From positions 1 through 64,000 of the forward strand of contig CAKTIM010000002.1 of the NCBI GenBank assembly GCA_934565795.1: a stretch of DNA of 64,000 nt, in the 5' to 3' direction. The notes beneath the pieces are model-generated. The model made no database searches. It saw only the letters and a program-made list of their open reading frames with translations, and was not told where the DNA came from. The translations under genes and the position numbers were made by a program. Below, one piece after another: positions 36,663 to 44,367 of the stretch (position 1 is its first letter; each line of letters begins with the position of its first letter). The DNA comes from an uncultured Oscillospiraceae bacterium. GTDB taxonomy: Bacteria; Bacillota; Clostridia; Oscillospirales; Oscillospiraceae.

Positions 36663-38309
36663 TCAGCTGAGCTGCGCAATGGCGCTGCGGATGCGCGCCG
36701 TGGTTTTGTCGTATCCCAAAATCTGCATCACGGTATACAGATCGGGGGAATTGGTCTTGCCGGTGACAGCCAGACGCAGGAAGGTGGATACATCCGCCAC
36801 CGTGCCGGGGAAAGCCGCCGGGTCAGCCTTGTAGGCCTTCATGTCGGTGGTAAAGCCAAGCGCCTCGGTAATGGCCTTGACCTTTTCAAACCAGGTGTTG
36901 GAATCGTCCTGAGGGTCAAAGCGCTCCAGGAACTTTTCCAGCGCGCTACGGATCACGCTGGGCGAAAACTTTTCATCAAAGGCCGGAGCCTCCAGATATT
37001 CGTCGTAGAAGAATCCCATATAGGGCTTCGCGTCCGCCCAGGTCGCCATATCCTTTCTCGGCTTCTTGCCGCCCCGGCCAATGGCGAAAATCTTTTTGGC
37101 GTATTCCGGGTCGGCGGCCAGTTTGTCCCCAAAGGCGGGGTCAAATTCCCGTGCCCAGTCCAGCAGCAGAGAATAAACCTGCTCTGCATCCATCTTTGCG
37201 ATCTCGTTCTTGGACACGTCGCAGAGCTTGGCATAGTCAAAGAGATTGCCCGCCGGGTTCAGCTTCTGTGCATTGAACTTGAAATCGGTGGCAGCGGCGT
37301 TGGGATTGGCCCGCCGCCAGTCCTCGTAGTTGGAGTTCAGCAGGGTCATAATGTACTCGTACACCGCCTGCACAGGGAAACCGGCGGACTTATAGTAGGT
37401 CAGCGCCAGCTCTGGATCCTTGCGCTTGGAGAGCTTCCGCTTGGAGGTGCCGTCCATCTTCATCAGCGGCCCAATGTGCACATACTTGGGCAGCTTGAAG
37501 CCCAGCGCCTGGAACAGCTGGATGTGGAACGGCAGGCTGGGCAGCCACTCGTCGCCGCGCACCACATGGGTCGTGCGCATTAGGTGGTCGTCCACCGCGT
37601 GGGCAAAATGGTAGGTGGGAATGCCGTCGGACTTCAAAAGCACCTGGTCGACGTTATTCTCGGTGACGGTCAGCTCGCCCTTGACCAAATCGTTAAATTT
37701 GAACTGCCTGGAAATATCCCCGGTGGAGCGGAAGCGGAGCACCCAGGGGTGGCCCGCCTGGAGCTGCGCCTGCACGTCTTCTATGGGGCGGTCTCGCCAG
37801 ATGGCATAGGGGCCGTAGTAGCCTGTGGTCTCCTTGTTGGCCTCCTGCTTTTCCCGCATGGCGGCCAGCTCCTCCTCGGTGCAGAAGCAGGGATAGGCCT
37901 TGCCCTCTTCCACCAGCTTCTTGGCGTACACATGGTAAATGGCCGCCCGCTGCCGCTGACGGTAGGGGCCGTAGTCGCCCTTGTCGCCGTCGATGGTTGC
38001 GCCCTCGTCAAAGTGGATGCCGTAGTGCTTCAGCGATTCGATCAGAACCTCCACAGCGCCGGGAATCTCCCGCTTGGCATCGGTGTCCTCCACCCGCAGG
38101 AACAGCACGCCGCCGCTCTGGTGGGCCATCCGCTCGGAGGTCAGGCCCTGCACCAGATTGCCCAGATGCACAAAGCCGGTGGGGGAGGGAGCCATCCGGG
38201 TAATGACCGCACCCTCCGGCACCTTCCGGGGAGGATACTTGGCCTCCAGCTGCGCGGGAGTCTCGGTCACGTCGGGAAAAAGCAATTCGGCAAGCGCCTG
38301 ATAATCCAT
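36663..38309 (-). CDS. gltX: Glutamate-tRNA ligase
   Basis: 548 residues. Class I synthetase: the HIGH-type motif is in PSPTGFVHLGN and the KMSKS-type motif is KLSKR; RVEDTDAKREI, CFCTEEELAAM and VVRGDEWLPS are also typical. It is longer than the usual ~490, owing to an N-terminal extension of about 35 residues before the catalytic domain and a long C-terminal anticodon-binding part. ATG 38309 is preferred to the TTG two codons earlier. Whether it also charges tRNA-Gln cannot be told from here. Confidence 0.94.
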   Translation of the reverse strand: MDYQALAELLFPDVTETPAQLEAKYPPRKVPEGAVITRMAPSPTGFVHLGNLVQGLTSERMAHQSGGVLFLRVEDTDAKREIPGAVEVLIESLKHYGIHFDEGATIDGDKGDYGPYRQRQRAAIYHVYAKKLVEEGKAYPCFCTEEELAAMREKQEANKETTGYYGPYAIWRDRPIEDVQAQLQAGHPWVLRFRSTGDISRQFKFNDLVKGELTVTENNVDQVLLKSDGIPTYHFAHAVDDHLMRTTHVVRGDEWLPSLPFHIQLFQALGFKLPKYVHIGPLMKMDGTSKRKLSKRKDPELALTYYKSAGFPVQAVYEYIMTLLNSNYEDWRRANPNAAATDFKFNAQKLNPAGNLFDYAKLCDVSKNEIAKMDAEQVYSLLLDWAREFDPAFGDKLAADPEYAKKIFAIGRGGKKPRKDMATWADAKPYMGFFYDEYLEAPAFDEKFSPSVIRSALEKFLERFDPQDDSNTWFEKVKAITEALGFTTDMKAYKADPAAFPGTVADVSTFLRLAVTGKTNSPDLYTVMQILGYDKTTARIRSAIAQLS

Positions 38310-38395
38310 AGTCAACTACCCCTTTTATTACAGAAATCTCCCCCAAAGTATAGCATACCGCGTCGGAGAAATCAATCACGGATATTCCCAATCTC

Positions 38396-38424
38396 TTGAC
38401 AATGAAGCCTCACTGTGATATGAT
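38396..38424 (+). promoter_or_regulatory. Promoter of the leader-peptide/methyltransferase transcript
   Basis: Consensus TTGACA, 17-nt spacer ending TGTGA, TATGAT. Transcription would start near 38431, about 20 nt before the leader ORF. Confidence 0.85.
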
Positions 38425-38451
38425 GGCCGAAATTATTCAGGGGGTCAGACA

Positions 38452-38553
38452 ATGATCTGCTGCAACGTGACATATGCTCCTGCGGCCTGGTTCGTTCCTG
38501 CGTTTTGGCATGGGGACGGGCTTACATTGTCATACCCGAATATCCGTGAATAA
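38452..38553 (+). CDS. Putative 33-residue leader peptide upstream of the methyltransferase
   Basis: ATG with GGGGG exactly 7 nt upstream, directly behind a consensus promoter. The encoded peptide starts MICCNVTYA and contains the aromatic-rich stretch AAWFVPAFWHGDG; stop TAA at 38551. A small hairpin CCGTG-AATAA-CACGG (38544-38558) spans the stop. An intrinsic terminator follows 20 nt later, before the methyltransferase. The order promoter, leader ORF, terminator, gene is that of ribosome-mediated attenuation. Translation and stalling are inferred. Confidence 0.6.
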   Translation: MICCNVTYAPAAWFVPAFWHGDGLTLSYPNIRE

Positions 38554-38573
38554 CACGGGAAATTGGGGAAAAT

Positions 38574-38617
38574 GCGGTGTAAGCAGTACCGATTCGGGTC
38601 TGCCTGCACCGCTTTTT
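38574..38617 (+). terminator. Putative attenuator terminator in the methyltransferase leader
   Basis: GCGGTG (38574-38579) pairs with CACCGC (38607-38612), extended by GCAG/CTGC, followed by TTTTT. The loop contains ATTCGGGT (38592-38599), the exact complement of ACCCGAAT (38534-38541) inside the leader ORF. An alternative pairing that could disturb the terminator is therefore available. Confidence 0.7.
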
Positions 38618-38636
38618 AGTTTGAGGAGGAGAGAAA

Positions 38637-39452
38637 ATGGACGTAACGAAAGAACTGACGGCATATTACAGTACCTATGATGAGGATGGCCGGCTGCGCT
38701 CGCGGCACGGTATGGTGGAATACCTGACCACCATGCGCTACATCACAAAATACCTCCGGCCCGGTATGCGAATCCTGGAGATCGGCGCAGGCACCGGGCG
38801 CTACAGTCATGCCCTGGCGCAGCAGGGCTACCGGGTCGACGCGGTGGAGCTGGTGCAGCACAACATCGATATTTTCCAGCAGAATACCCAGCCCGGCGAG
38901 CTGATCAGGATATGTCAGGGCAACGCAACAGACCTTGATATGGTGAAAAATGATACCTATGATGTCACTCTGCTGCTTGGCCCCATGTATCACCTGTTTA
39001 CCGTTGAGGAGCAGCATAAGGCGCTTTGCGAGGCGATCCGGGTGACGAAAGAGGGCGGCACCATATTCGCAGCCTACTGCGGCAATGACGCAACCATCGT
39101 TCAATTCTGCTTCCAGCGGGGCATGCTGCGGGAAAAGCGCTATCAGGAGCTGGTGGATCCCGTAACCTTCAAGGCGGCCTCTGATCCGACCGAGCTGTTC
39201 CAGCTTTACCGCAGGGAGGATATTGACGCCCTGATGGCAGACCTTCCCGTGACACGGCTGCACTATGTGGGTACGGATATGGCGACCAATTATATGCGCC
39301 AGGAGATAGACGATATGGATGATGATTTTTTCCGGCAGTACCTGCAATATCACTTTTCCATCTGTGAACGCGGCGATATGGTCGGCGCATCCCATCATAT
39401 ACTGGACGTGTTTCGGAAGAATGGTGAAAATGTCCTTGCGAAATCCTGGTAA
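38637..39452 (+). CDS. Class I SAM-dependent methyltransferase behind an attenuator leader
   Basis: 271 residues. SAM-binding motif I ILEIGAGTGRYSHALAQQG, acidic residue in VDAVELV (motif II), and LLLGPMYHLFTVEEQ (motif IV/V region). No RNA-methylase NPPY/NLPY motif was seen, so the substrate may be a small molecule. A strong AGGAGG Shine-Dalgarno lies between the terminator and the ATG. Attenuators of this layout are often found before drug-response genes, which makes a role in self-protection possible, but nothing in the protein proves it. Confidence 0.8.
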   Translation: MDVTKELTAYYSTYDEDGRLRSRHGMVEYLTTMRYITKYLRPGMRILEIGAGTGRYSHALAQQGYRVDAVELVQHNIDIFQQNTQPGELIRICQGNATDLDMVKNDTYDVTLLLGPMYHLFTVEEQHKALCEAIRVTKEGGTIFAAYCGNDATIVQFCFQRGMLREKRYQELVDPVTFKAASDPTELFQLYRREDIDALMADLPVTRLHYVGTDMATNYMRQEIDDMDDDFFRQYLQYHFSICERGDMVGASHHILDVFRKNGENVLAKSW

Positions 39453-39464
39453 CTATGGTAAAAT
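39436..39464 (+). promoter_or_regulatory. Promoter of trpS
   Basis: TTGCGA, 17-nt spacer, TAAAAT; it overlaps the end of the methyltransferase gene. Confidence 0.6.
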
Positions 39465-39496
39465 ACCCAGTATAAATCAAAAGAAAGCGTGATTTT

Positions 39497-40519
39497 ATGA
39501 CTGACGTTATTTCCGAGACACCCAAGAAACGGATGCTCTCCGGCATCAAGCCCTCCGGCGACCTGACCCTGGGCAGCTATCTGGGGGCCATCAAAAACTG
39601 GTCGGCCCGCAGCGAGGAATTTGATTGCTTTTACTTCATGGCAGACCTGCACGCCATCACCGTCCGGCAGAATCCGGCAGATTTGCGCCGCCGCACCCTG
39701 GAGCAGCTGGCGCAGTACATCGCCTGCGGCCTTGACCCGCAGAAGAACACCCTGTTCATCCAGAGCCATGTCCGCCAGCACGCCGAGCTGGGCTGGGTGC
39801 TGAACTGCTACACCATGTTCGGCGAGCTGAGCCGCATGACCCAGTTCAAGGATAAGTCCGCCAAGAATGCGGATAATATCAACGGAGGACTCTTTACCTA
39901 TCCCAGCCTGATGGCGGCGGATATTCTGCTGTATCAGCCGGACTATGTCCCCGTGGGCGAGGATCAGAAGCAGCATGTGGAGCTGTGCCACACCATCGCC
40001 CGCCGGTTCAACGGCATTTACGGCGACGTATTCAAAATGCCGGAGCCTTATGTGCCCAAGGTGGGCGCGCGGATTATGAGCCTGACCAATCCCACGGCCA
40101 AGATGTCCAAGTCTGAAAACGAGGATACCGGCCGTGTGCTGGTGATGGATACGCCCGAGACCATCATGCGCCAGTTCAAGCGCGCCATTACCGATTCCGA
40201 CACAGAGAACTGTGTCCACTATGACCGGGAGAACAAGCCCGGCGTCTCCAATCTGATGTCCATCTACTCCTCCTGCACCGGCAAGAGCTTCGAACAGATC
40301 GAGGCGGAGTTTGCAGGCTGCGGCTACGGCAAGTTCAAGCCCGCCGTGGGCGAGGCGGTGGTGGAGACCCTGCGCCCCATCCGCGAGGAGGCGACCCGCA
40401 TTATGAAGGACAAGGCCTATCTGGAGCAGGTGTACCGCGAGGGCGCGGAAAAGGCCAGCTATGTGGCAGAAAAGACCCTGCGCAAGGTCTATAAAAAAGT
40501 GGGCTTTGTGGCAAAATAA
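39497..40519 (+). CDS. trpS: Tryptophan-tRNA ligase
   Basis: 340 residues. Class I synthetase with a HIGH-equivalent in SGIKPSGDLTLGSYLG, a TrpRS-typical YPSLMAADILLY segment, GEDQKQHVEL, and the KMSKS motif in PTAKMSKSEN. The Shine-Dalgarno is weak (GAAAG). No T-box leader is visible in the 30-nt 5' region. A strong terminator follows. Confidence 0.96.
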   Translation: MTDVISETPKKRMLSGIKPSGDLTLGSYLGAIKNWSARSEEFDCFYFMADLHAITVRQNPADLRRRTLEQLAQYIACGLDPQKNTLFIQSHVRQHAELGWVLNCYTMFGELSRMTQFKDKSAKNADNINGGLFTYPSLMAADILLYQPDYVPVGEDQKQHVELCHTIARRFNGIYGDVFKMPEPYVPKVGARIMSLTNPTAKMSKSENEDTGRVLVMDTPETIMRQFKRAITDSDTENCVHYDRENKPGVSNLMSIYSSCTGKSFEQIEAEFAGCGYGKFKPAVGEAVVETLRPIREEATRIMKDKAYLEQVYREGAEKASYVAEKTLRKVYKKVGFVAK

Positions 40520-40523
40520 AATG

Positions 40524-40562
40524 AAAGCCGTTCATGGATCTTTCCGTGAACGGCTTTTTAGC
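40524..40562 (+). terminator. Intrinsic terminator of trpS
   Basis: AAAGCCGTTCA...TGAACGGCTTTTT, perfect 11-bp stem with U-tract. Confidence 0.92.
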
Positions 40563-40572
40563 GGTATTGTCA

Positions 40573-40917
40573 TTATAAAAACATGTAGATAATCAGGGTC
40601 AGGAAGGTGGCGTTGTGATCCTTCCCGGAGTTCCCGAAGAGCAGCAGAAGGAGAATGATGATCATGTCCTCCGTGTCAAAGCTCTGGGGGAGCAGTCCCT
40701 TTAGGAAGCTGCCCACGTTCCCGGCATCCGCTGGCCCATATCCATGGGGAGGCGGGGGCGCTTGGGGCACCGGGGGCGGTGGAGGCGGCGGGCTGGACCG
40801 GGCCTGGCTTTGCCGGGGCTGCGGCGAAGCGTTGCCTCTAGCCCGGTCAGGCCCGCTGTCGCGCACCTGACTGCGCTGGAACGATCCGTCCGACTGGGGA
40901 ATATATCGATTATACAT
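40573..40917 (-). CDS. Small proline-rich protein with C-terminal hydrophobic segments
   Basis: 114 residues; GGAGGG 7 nt before the ATG. Basic N-terminus (MYNRYIPQ), a polyproline stretch (PPPPPPP then PPPP), then a short conserved-looking part (VGSFLKGLLPQSFDTEDMIIILLLLLFG) and a second hydrophobic end (LTLIIYMFL). Last gene of a three-gene operon. Not recognised. The FDTEDMIIILLLLLFG style is reminiscent of small Clostridia proteins linked to sporulation, but this is a loose impression. Confidence 0.7.
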   Translation of the reverse strand: MYNRYIPQSDGSFQRSQVRDSGPDRARGNASPQPRQSQARSSPPPPPPPVPQAPPPPHGYGPADAGNVGSFLKGLLPQSFDTEDMIIILLLLLFGNSGKDHNATFLTLIIYMFL

Positions 40918-40921
40918 GGCG

Positions 40922-41302
40922 CTACCCTCCTGTAAAAGGGTTATGCCCCTGTGCGCCGATCACATCCGATGCGATTCCGGCCATTCTTGCAGCATGCATG
41001 GCCCGCTCCAGCTTTTGCAGCTTCTGCCCGCTTAAATATGGCCGGAGCGCCTTTAATAGCTGCATCTGATCCTGGTCGATGGAGCCGCGCTGCATCAGCC
41101 CTGCGATCTTGCTTAAAAGCGACGGATCGATGGGAGCGTCAAACAGTGCGGGAGCCTTCGGAGGCGGCGGGGGCGGCGGAGCTGATGGCGGCGGGGACGG
41201 GGCAGAATCGGAACCGTTCATGGACTGTGCCAGAGACATGATCTGCTGCATCATCTGGGGATTGCTCAGAATGGAGTTCAGCTTGTCATCCAGCTCGCTC
41301 AT
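40922..41302 (-). CDS. Small proline-rich helical protein
   Basis: 126 residues. N-terminal amphipathic helix (LDDKLNSILSNPQMMQQIMSLAQSM), a Pro/Ala-rich linker (seven consecutive Pro), then a helical domain (LLSKIAGLMQ, LLKALRPYLSGQKLQKLERAMHAARMAG). No signal peptide. Its ATG overlaps the upstream stop (ATGA), and the next gene starts 5 nt after it. The SNPQMMQQIMSLAQ segment resembles segments of the upstream 77-residue protein, hinting at common ancestry or pairing. Confidence 0.7.
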   Translation of the reverse strand: MSELDDKLNSILSNPQMMQQIMSLAQSMNGSDSAPSPPPSAPPPPPPPKAPALFDAPIDPSLLSKIAGLMQRGSIDQDQMQLLKALRPYLSGQKLQKLERAMHAARMAGIASDVIGAQGHNPFTGG

Positions 41303-41532
41303 CGTCCGCCTCGAATCTTTTCAATCAGCTTCATGGCGTCGGGGCTGGACATGATTTTAGAGATCATTTCCTTTGCGCCGGAGTAATCGCCGCCCTCCGC
41401 CTGACGCATGGCCTGGGCATACTGGTTGCCGCCGCGCTCCTGGATCAGAAACAGGAGCTTTTGTCCCTCTGGAGAATTGGCAATTTTTAAAAGCTCCCCG
41501 TAATCCTGACCGCTGCCGGAATGATTATCCAT
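41299..41532 (-). CDS. Small helical protein, first gene of the proline-rich operon
   Basis: 77 residues; ATG 41532 with GGAGG 7 nt upstream. Soluble helical protein (YGELLKIANSPEGQKLLFLIQERG, GAKEMISKIMSSPDAMKLIEKIRGG), no membrane span. A CATATAGTA sequence at 41575-41583 (minus strand) could be a sporulation-type -10 box, but this is weak evidence. Function unknown. Confidence 0.7.
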   Translation of the reverse strand: MDNHSGSGQDYGELLKIANSPEGQKLLFLIQERGGNQYAQAMRQAEGGDYSGAKEMISKIMSSPDAMKLIEKIRGGR

Positions 41533-41677
41533 ACCTTCTCCTCCCATCTTGGCAGTGAAACTGCATCTTCCCTTTACTATATGACGGGGGTGGGGGAGAT
41601 GTGAACCAGCGGTAAAATCAATTTGAAAAAATTTATTAAAAAATTGCCGGACGGTAGAAAAAAGGTTTTTCCTGTGA

Positions 41678-41683
41678 TATAAT
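41678..41683 (+). promoter_or_regulatory. Extended -10 promoter of phosphodiesterase-coaX
   Basis: CTGTGATATAAT with TATAAT at 41678-41683. Its position rules out the in-frame TTG at 41686 as a start. Confidence 0.6.
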
Positions 41684-41715
41684 CCTTGGCAGATAAGGAT
41701 GGAGTGTGCAATTCA

Positions 41716-42207
41716 TTGAAAATTTTGGTTTTGTCCGATTCCCATGGCGTGCTGGAATTCATGCGCCGGTGTGTGGAGGCCGTCCGGCCGGATGTGGTGC
41801 TTCACCTGGGTGATATGGTGCGCGACGGCGAGACGCTGGCCGGGGAATACCCTGACATTCGTTTCTTTCAGGTGGCAGGAAACTGTGACAGCGGCCGGGT
41901 TCCGATGGATTACCCGGAGGCTTTGGTGGAAAGCTTTCTGGGGAACCGGGTGTATATGACTCACGGGCACCTGCACGGCGTTAAGATTTTTCTGAGCAAG
42001 CTCCTGGCGGATGGCAGCCAGTGCGGCGCGAATATCATCCTGTATGGCCATACCCACAGGGCCGATTGCTTTATGGACGGCGACTGCCTTGTGATGAACC
42101 CCGGCGCTGCGGGCTATGGCGGCTCCGCAGGCATCATAGAGCTGCGGGGAAAGGGTGACTTCACCGGCAGGATTATCCGCCAATGGGATTTGGAGGGCTT
42201 TGAATGA
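41716..42207 (+). CDS. YfcE/MJ0936-type metallophosphoesterase
   Basis: 163 residues from TTG 41716, with GGAG 11 nt upstream. Metal-binding motifs of calcineurin-like phosphoesterases: LSDSHG, HLGDMV, GNCD, THGH and GHTH. Family members hydrolyse phosphodiesters in vitro; the physiological substrate is unknown. Overlaps coaX by 4 nt. Confidence 0.88.
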   Translation: MKILVLSDSHGVLEFMRRCVEAVRPDVVLHLGDMVRDGETLAGEYPDIRFFQVAGNCDSGRVPMDYPEALVESFLGNRVYMTHGHLHGVKIFLSKLLADGSQCGANIILYGHTHRADCFMDGDCLVMNPGAAGYGGSAGIIELRGKGDFTGRIIRQWDLEGFE

Positions 42208-43007
42208 TTGTTGCGGTGGACATTGGCAATTCCAATATCGTCATCGGGGGAATACAGGGGGAGCGAATCCTCTTTGAGGCGAGGCTTCGTACCGACGCCA
42301 CCAAAACCTCTGATGAATACGCCATCGATTTGAAAATGATTTTTGATATTCACCACCTGGAGCTGGCGCAGATCGAAGGCTCCATCATTGCCTCGGTGGT
42401 GCCCCAGGTGCTCAATTCCATCAAAACCGCCCTGCGGAAGCTGACGGGAAAGGCGAGTATGGTGGTTGGCCCCGGCGTGAAGACGCGGCTGAATATCAAG
42501 GTGGAGAACCCCTCGCAGACGGGGGCAGACCTGGTGGTCGGCTGCGTCGGCGCCATCCAGGAGCATAAGCCGCCCCTGATTGTTGTGGATATGGGCACTG
42601 CTACCACCATGGTTGCCATGGATGCCTCCGGCGCGTTCATCGGCGGCTGCATCTGCCCCGGCGTCAAAATCTCTCAGGAGGCCCTCACCGCCCGCACAGC
42701 GCTGCTGCCCGGATTGCAGCTGGATCAGCCCAAGCGGGTGATCGGACGCAACACGGTGGAGTGTATGCGCAGCGGGATCATGTATGGCACTGCCTCTATG
42801 ATCGATGGCATGATCGCCCGGTTTGAAGAGGAACTGGGCTGCAAGACCACGGTGATCGCCACCGGCGGCATTGCGAAATTCATCCTGCCCCTGTGCCGCT
42901 CCCATATTTTGTATGATAAAGACCTGATTTTAAAGGGCCTGGCCCACATCTACCGCGAGAATAACCACCCTACGCCAGCCGCATCAGAAAAACAACCGAA
43001 ATCGTGA
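42204..43007 (+). CDS. coaX: Type III pantothenate kinase
   Basis: 267 residues. First step of coenzyme A synthesis, ATP-dependent phosphorylation of pantothenate; the type III enzyme is not feedback-inhibited by CoA. ASKHA-fold motifs: DIGNSNIVIGG, PSQTGADLVVG and DMGTATTMVAMD. Translationally coupled to the upstream phosphodiesterase. Its 3' end overlaps a convergent small gene at 42970. Confidence 0.94.
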   Translation: MIVAVDIGNSNIVIGGIQGERILFEARLRTDATKTSDEYAIDLKMIFDIHHLELAQIEGSIIASVVPQVLNSIKTALRKLTGKASMVVGPGVKTRLNIKVENPSQTGADLVVGCVGAIQEHKPPLIVVDMGTATTMVAMDASGAFIGGCICPGVKISQEALTARTALLPGLQLDQPKRVIGRNTVECMRSGIMYGTASMIDGMIARFEEELGCKTTVIATGGIAKFILPLCRSHILYDKDLILKGLAHIYRENNHPTPAASEKQPKS

Positions 43008-43137
43008 TCAATGCGCCAACCAGCACACGATCCAGAATGGCCAGCCGCTTCCGCTTAAAATAGCTGGCGCTGGCTGCGTTGGGATAGGGCGGATAAAATG
43101 GGGAAGAATGTGGATGGAGCGCGGATTTTCTTTTCAT
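42970..43137 (-). CDS. 55-residue single-span membrane protein
   Basis: Short gene: ATG 43137 with GGAGG 8 nt upstream, stop TAG at 42970-42972. The product begins MKRKSALHPHSSPFYPPY, then a basic patch (YFKRKR) and one C-terminal membrane span (RVLVGALITISVVFLMRLA). It overlaps the coaX 3' end by 38 nt in convergent orientation. The good Shine-Dalgarno, the sensible positive-inside topology and the otherwise empty stretch support it. Function unknown. Confidence 0.6.
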   Translation of the reverse strand: MKRKSALHPHSSPFYPPYPNAASASYFKRKRLAILDRVLVGALITISVVFLMRLA

Positions 43138-43253
43138 AGGATTTTCCTCCGTTTCTGTTTCGTTGTTTCTGCGGAGATTATCCCATAGAATATGTCCAAT
43201 TACCTGGACACAAAGAGAGTGCCGGGGGAACCGGCAGCCAGGAGGTTATTGTA

Positions 43254-43643
43254 ATGACAAAAGCAGTTAAGAGTAAATTTTCAAGGCTGGAGGAAAAGCG
43301 TCAGGGTTCCGGCGGCTTCCAGAAGGCAATCGGCGCGGTGGTCATGTTTTTCTACCGGGCGCGCAAGATCGTAATGGCCGCGCCGGTGGCAATTTATGCA
43401 TTTTATCTGGCCTACCAGAACAGCATCCGTCTGCCCTCTGAGGTGGGGATTTTTCTGCAAAACAATGGCAATTTCCTGCGGATGATCGACCGGGGAACGG
43501 CGGTGGTGTTTCCGCTGGTGGTAACCTTTGGATGCCTGACGCTGATGATGTTCTCCCGCAAGGCCATGTATGCCTGGGCCATCAGCATCTTCTCGCTGGC
43601 GCTGCCGCTGCTGATCCTGGTCAGCAATATTTTCCCGGCCTGA
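43254..43643 (+). CDS. Small membrane protein of unknown function
   Basis: 129 residues; AGGAGG 8 nt before ATG. Basic N-terminus (MTKAVKSKFSRLEEKRQ) and three membrane spans (about 40-55, 80-100, 107-127). No catalytic motif. It is divergent from the 55-residue gene, from which it is separated by 116 nt containing a small TGTCCA/TGGACA inverted repeat. Confidence 0.75.
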   Translation: MTKAVKSKFSRLEEKRQGSGGFQKAIGAVVMFFYRARKIVMAAPVAIYAFYLAYQNSIRLPSEVGIFLQNNGNFLRMIDRGTAVVFPLVVTFGCLTLMMFSRKAMYAWAISIFSLALPLLILVSNIFPA

Positions 43644-43811
43644 CAGGTTTATTTACCGTTCATTCAAGCTTTCTTCACCAATCGCGCCGGGAATATGGTA
43701 TACTATTTCCAGCGGGGCTGGTAGAGAAAGCTGATGCCGCGGAAATCTCTGCGGATGATCCGACGGCTTTCCCGTGACAAACCGGCGTACGTTTTAAAGA
43801 AATAAACCATC

Positions 43812-43860
43812 AAAAAGGCAGCGGTTTCCCCGCTGCCTTACAGTTTGCGCGGCAGGCCCC
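43812..43860. repeat. Left direct repeat flanking the MarR/flavin-reductase pair
   Basis: GGCAGCGG/CCGCTGCC hairpin followed by TTACAG and TGCGCGGCAGGC. The same order, about 80% identical over 47 nt, recurs at 44964-45010 on the other side of the gene pair. Confidence 0.65.
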
Positions 43861-43884
43861 CCCACGCCGCGCATACATACGCGC

Positions 43885-43922
43885 TTGACAATATTGACAC
43901 TATATGGTACTATCCTATATGG
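43885..43922 (+). promoter_or_regulatory. Promoter and possible operator of marR
   Basis: TTGACA, 17-nt spacer, TACTAT (43885-43913); a second TTGACA at 43894 pairs with TATATG. CTATATGG occurs twice (43900-43907 and 43915-43922), 15 nt apart, covering the start site and a likely autoregulatory operator. Confidence 0.55.
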
Positions 43923-43933
43923 GAGGAATTGAT

Positions 43934-44365
43934 ATGAAAACACAGGCTGGATTTTTAATCTCCCAGATCAAGCAGATTGGGGGGCGTGTATTTGAAAAAA
44001 TTCTTGCCAAAGAGCAAATAGATGCATTTAACGGTGCACAGGGAAAAATTCTGTACGTTCTCTGGCAAAAGGATCACATCTCAATTGTGGGGTTATCGGC
44101 ACTGGTTGGACTGGCAAAAACCACATTGACAAGTATGTTAGACCGAATGGAAGAAAGTGGACTGATTGAACGTGTGCCGGACGCAAACGACAGACGAAAA
44201 TGCATTCTGGTTCTGACCGAGCGGGCACGGAGCCTGCAGGAAAAATACGAGCAGGTATCACAGGAAATGAATGATATCTATTTTCAAGGATTCTGTGATG
44301 AAGAAATTAAAGAATTTGAAGGGTATTTACAGCGTGTATTAAGTAATATTAAGGAGAAGAGCTGA
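43934..44365 (+). CDS. MarR-family transcriptional regulator
   Basis: 143 residues; start ATG 43934, 7 nt after GGAGG. Winged helix-turn-helix: ILYVLWQKDHISIVGLSALVG, KTTLTSMLDRMEESGLIERV, then the wing PDANDRRKCILVLTERA with the Asp-x-Arg-Arg signature. It probably represses its own operon with the flavin reductase starting 2 nt downstream, and would be released by a ligand. The base composition is AT-richer than the surroundings. Confidence 0.9.
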   Translation: MKTQAGFLISQIKQIGGRVFEKILAKEQIDAFNGAQGKILYVLWQKDHISIVGLSALVGLAKTTLTSMLDRMEESGLIERVPDANDRRKCILVLTERARSLQEKYEQVSQEMNDIYFQGFCDEEIKEFEGYLQRVLSNIKEKS

Positions 44366-44367
44366 GA

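Noticed and set aside
38424..38640. Metabolite riboswitch before the methyltransferase
   Set aside because: No core motif of SAM, T-box, guanidine or other riboswitches was recognised. A translated leader explains the layout better, although an unknown riboswitch cannot be excluded.
41686..41715. Earlier TTG start for the phosphodiesterase
   Set aside because: It lies 3 nt after the -10 box, so it would not be on the transcript.
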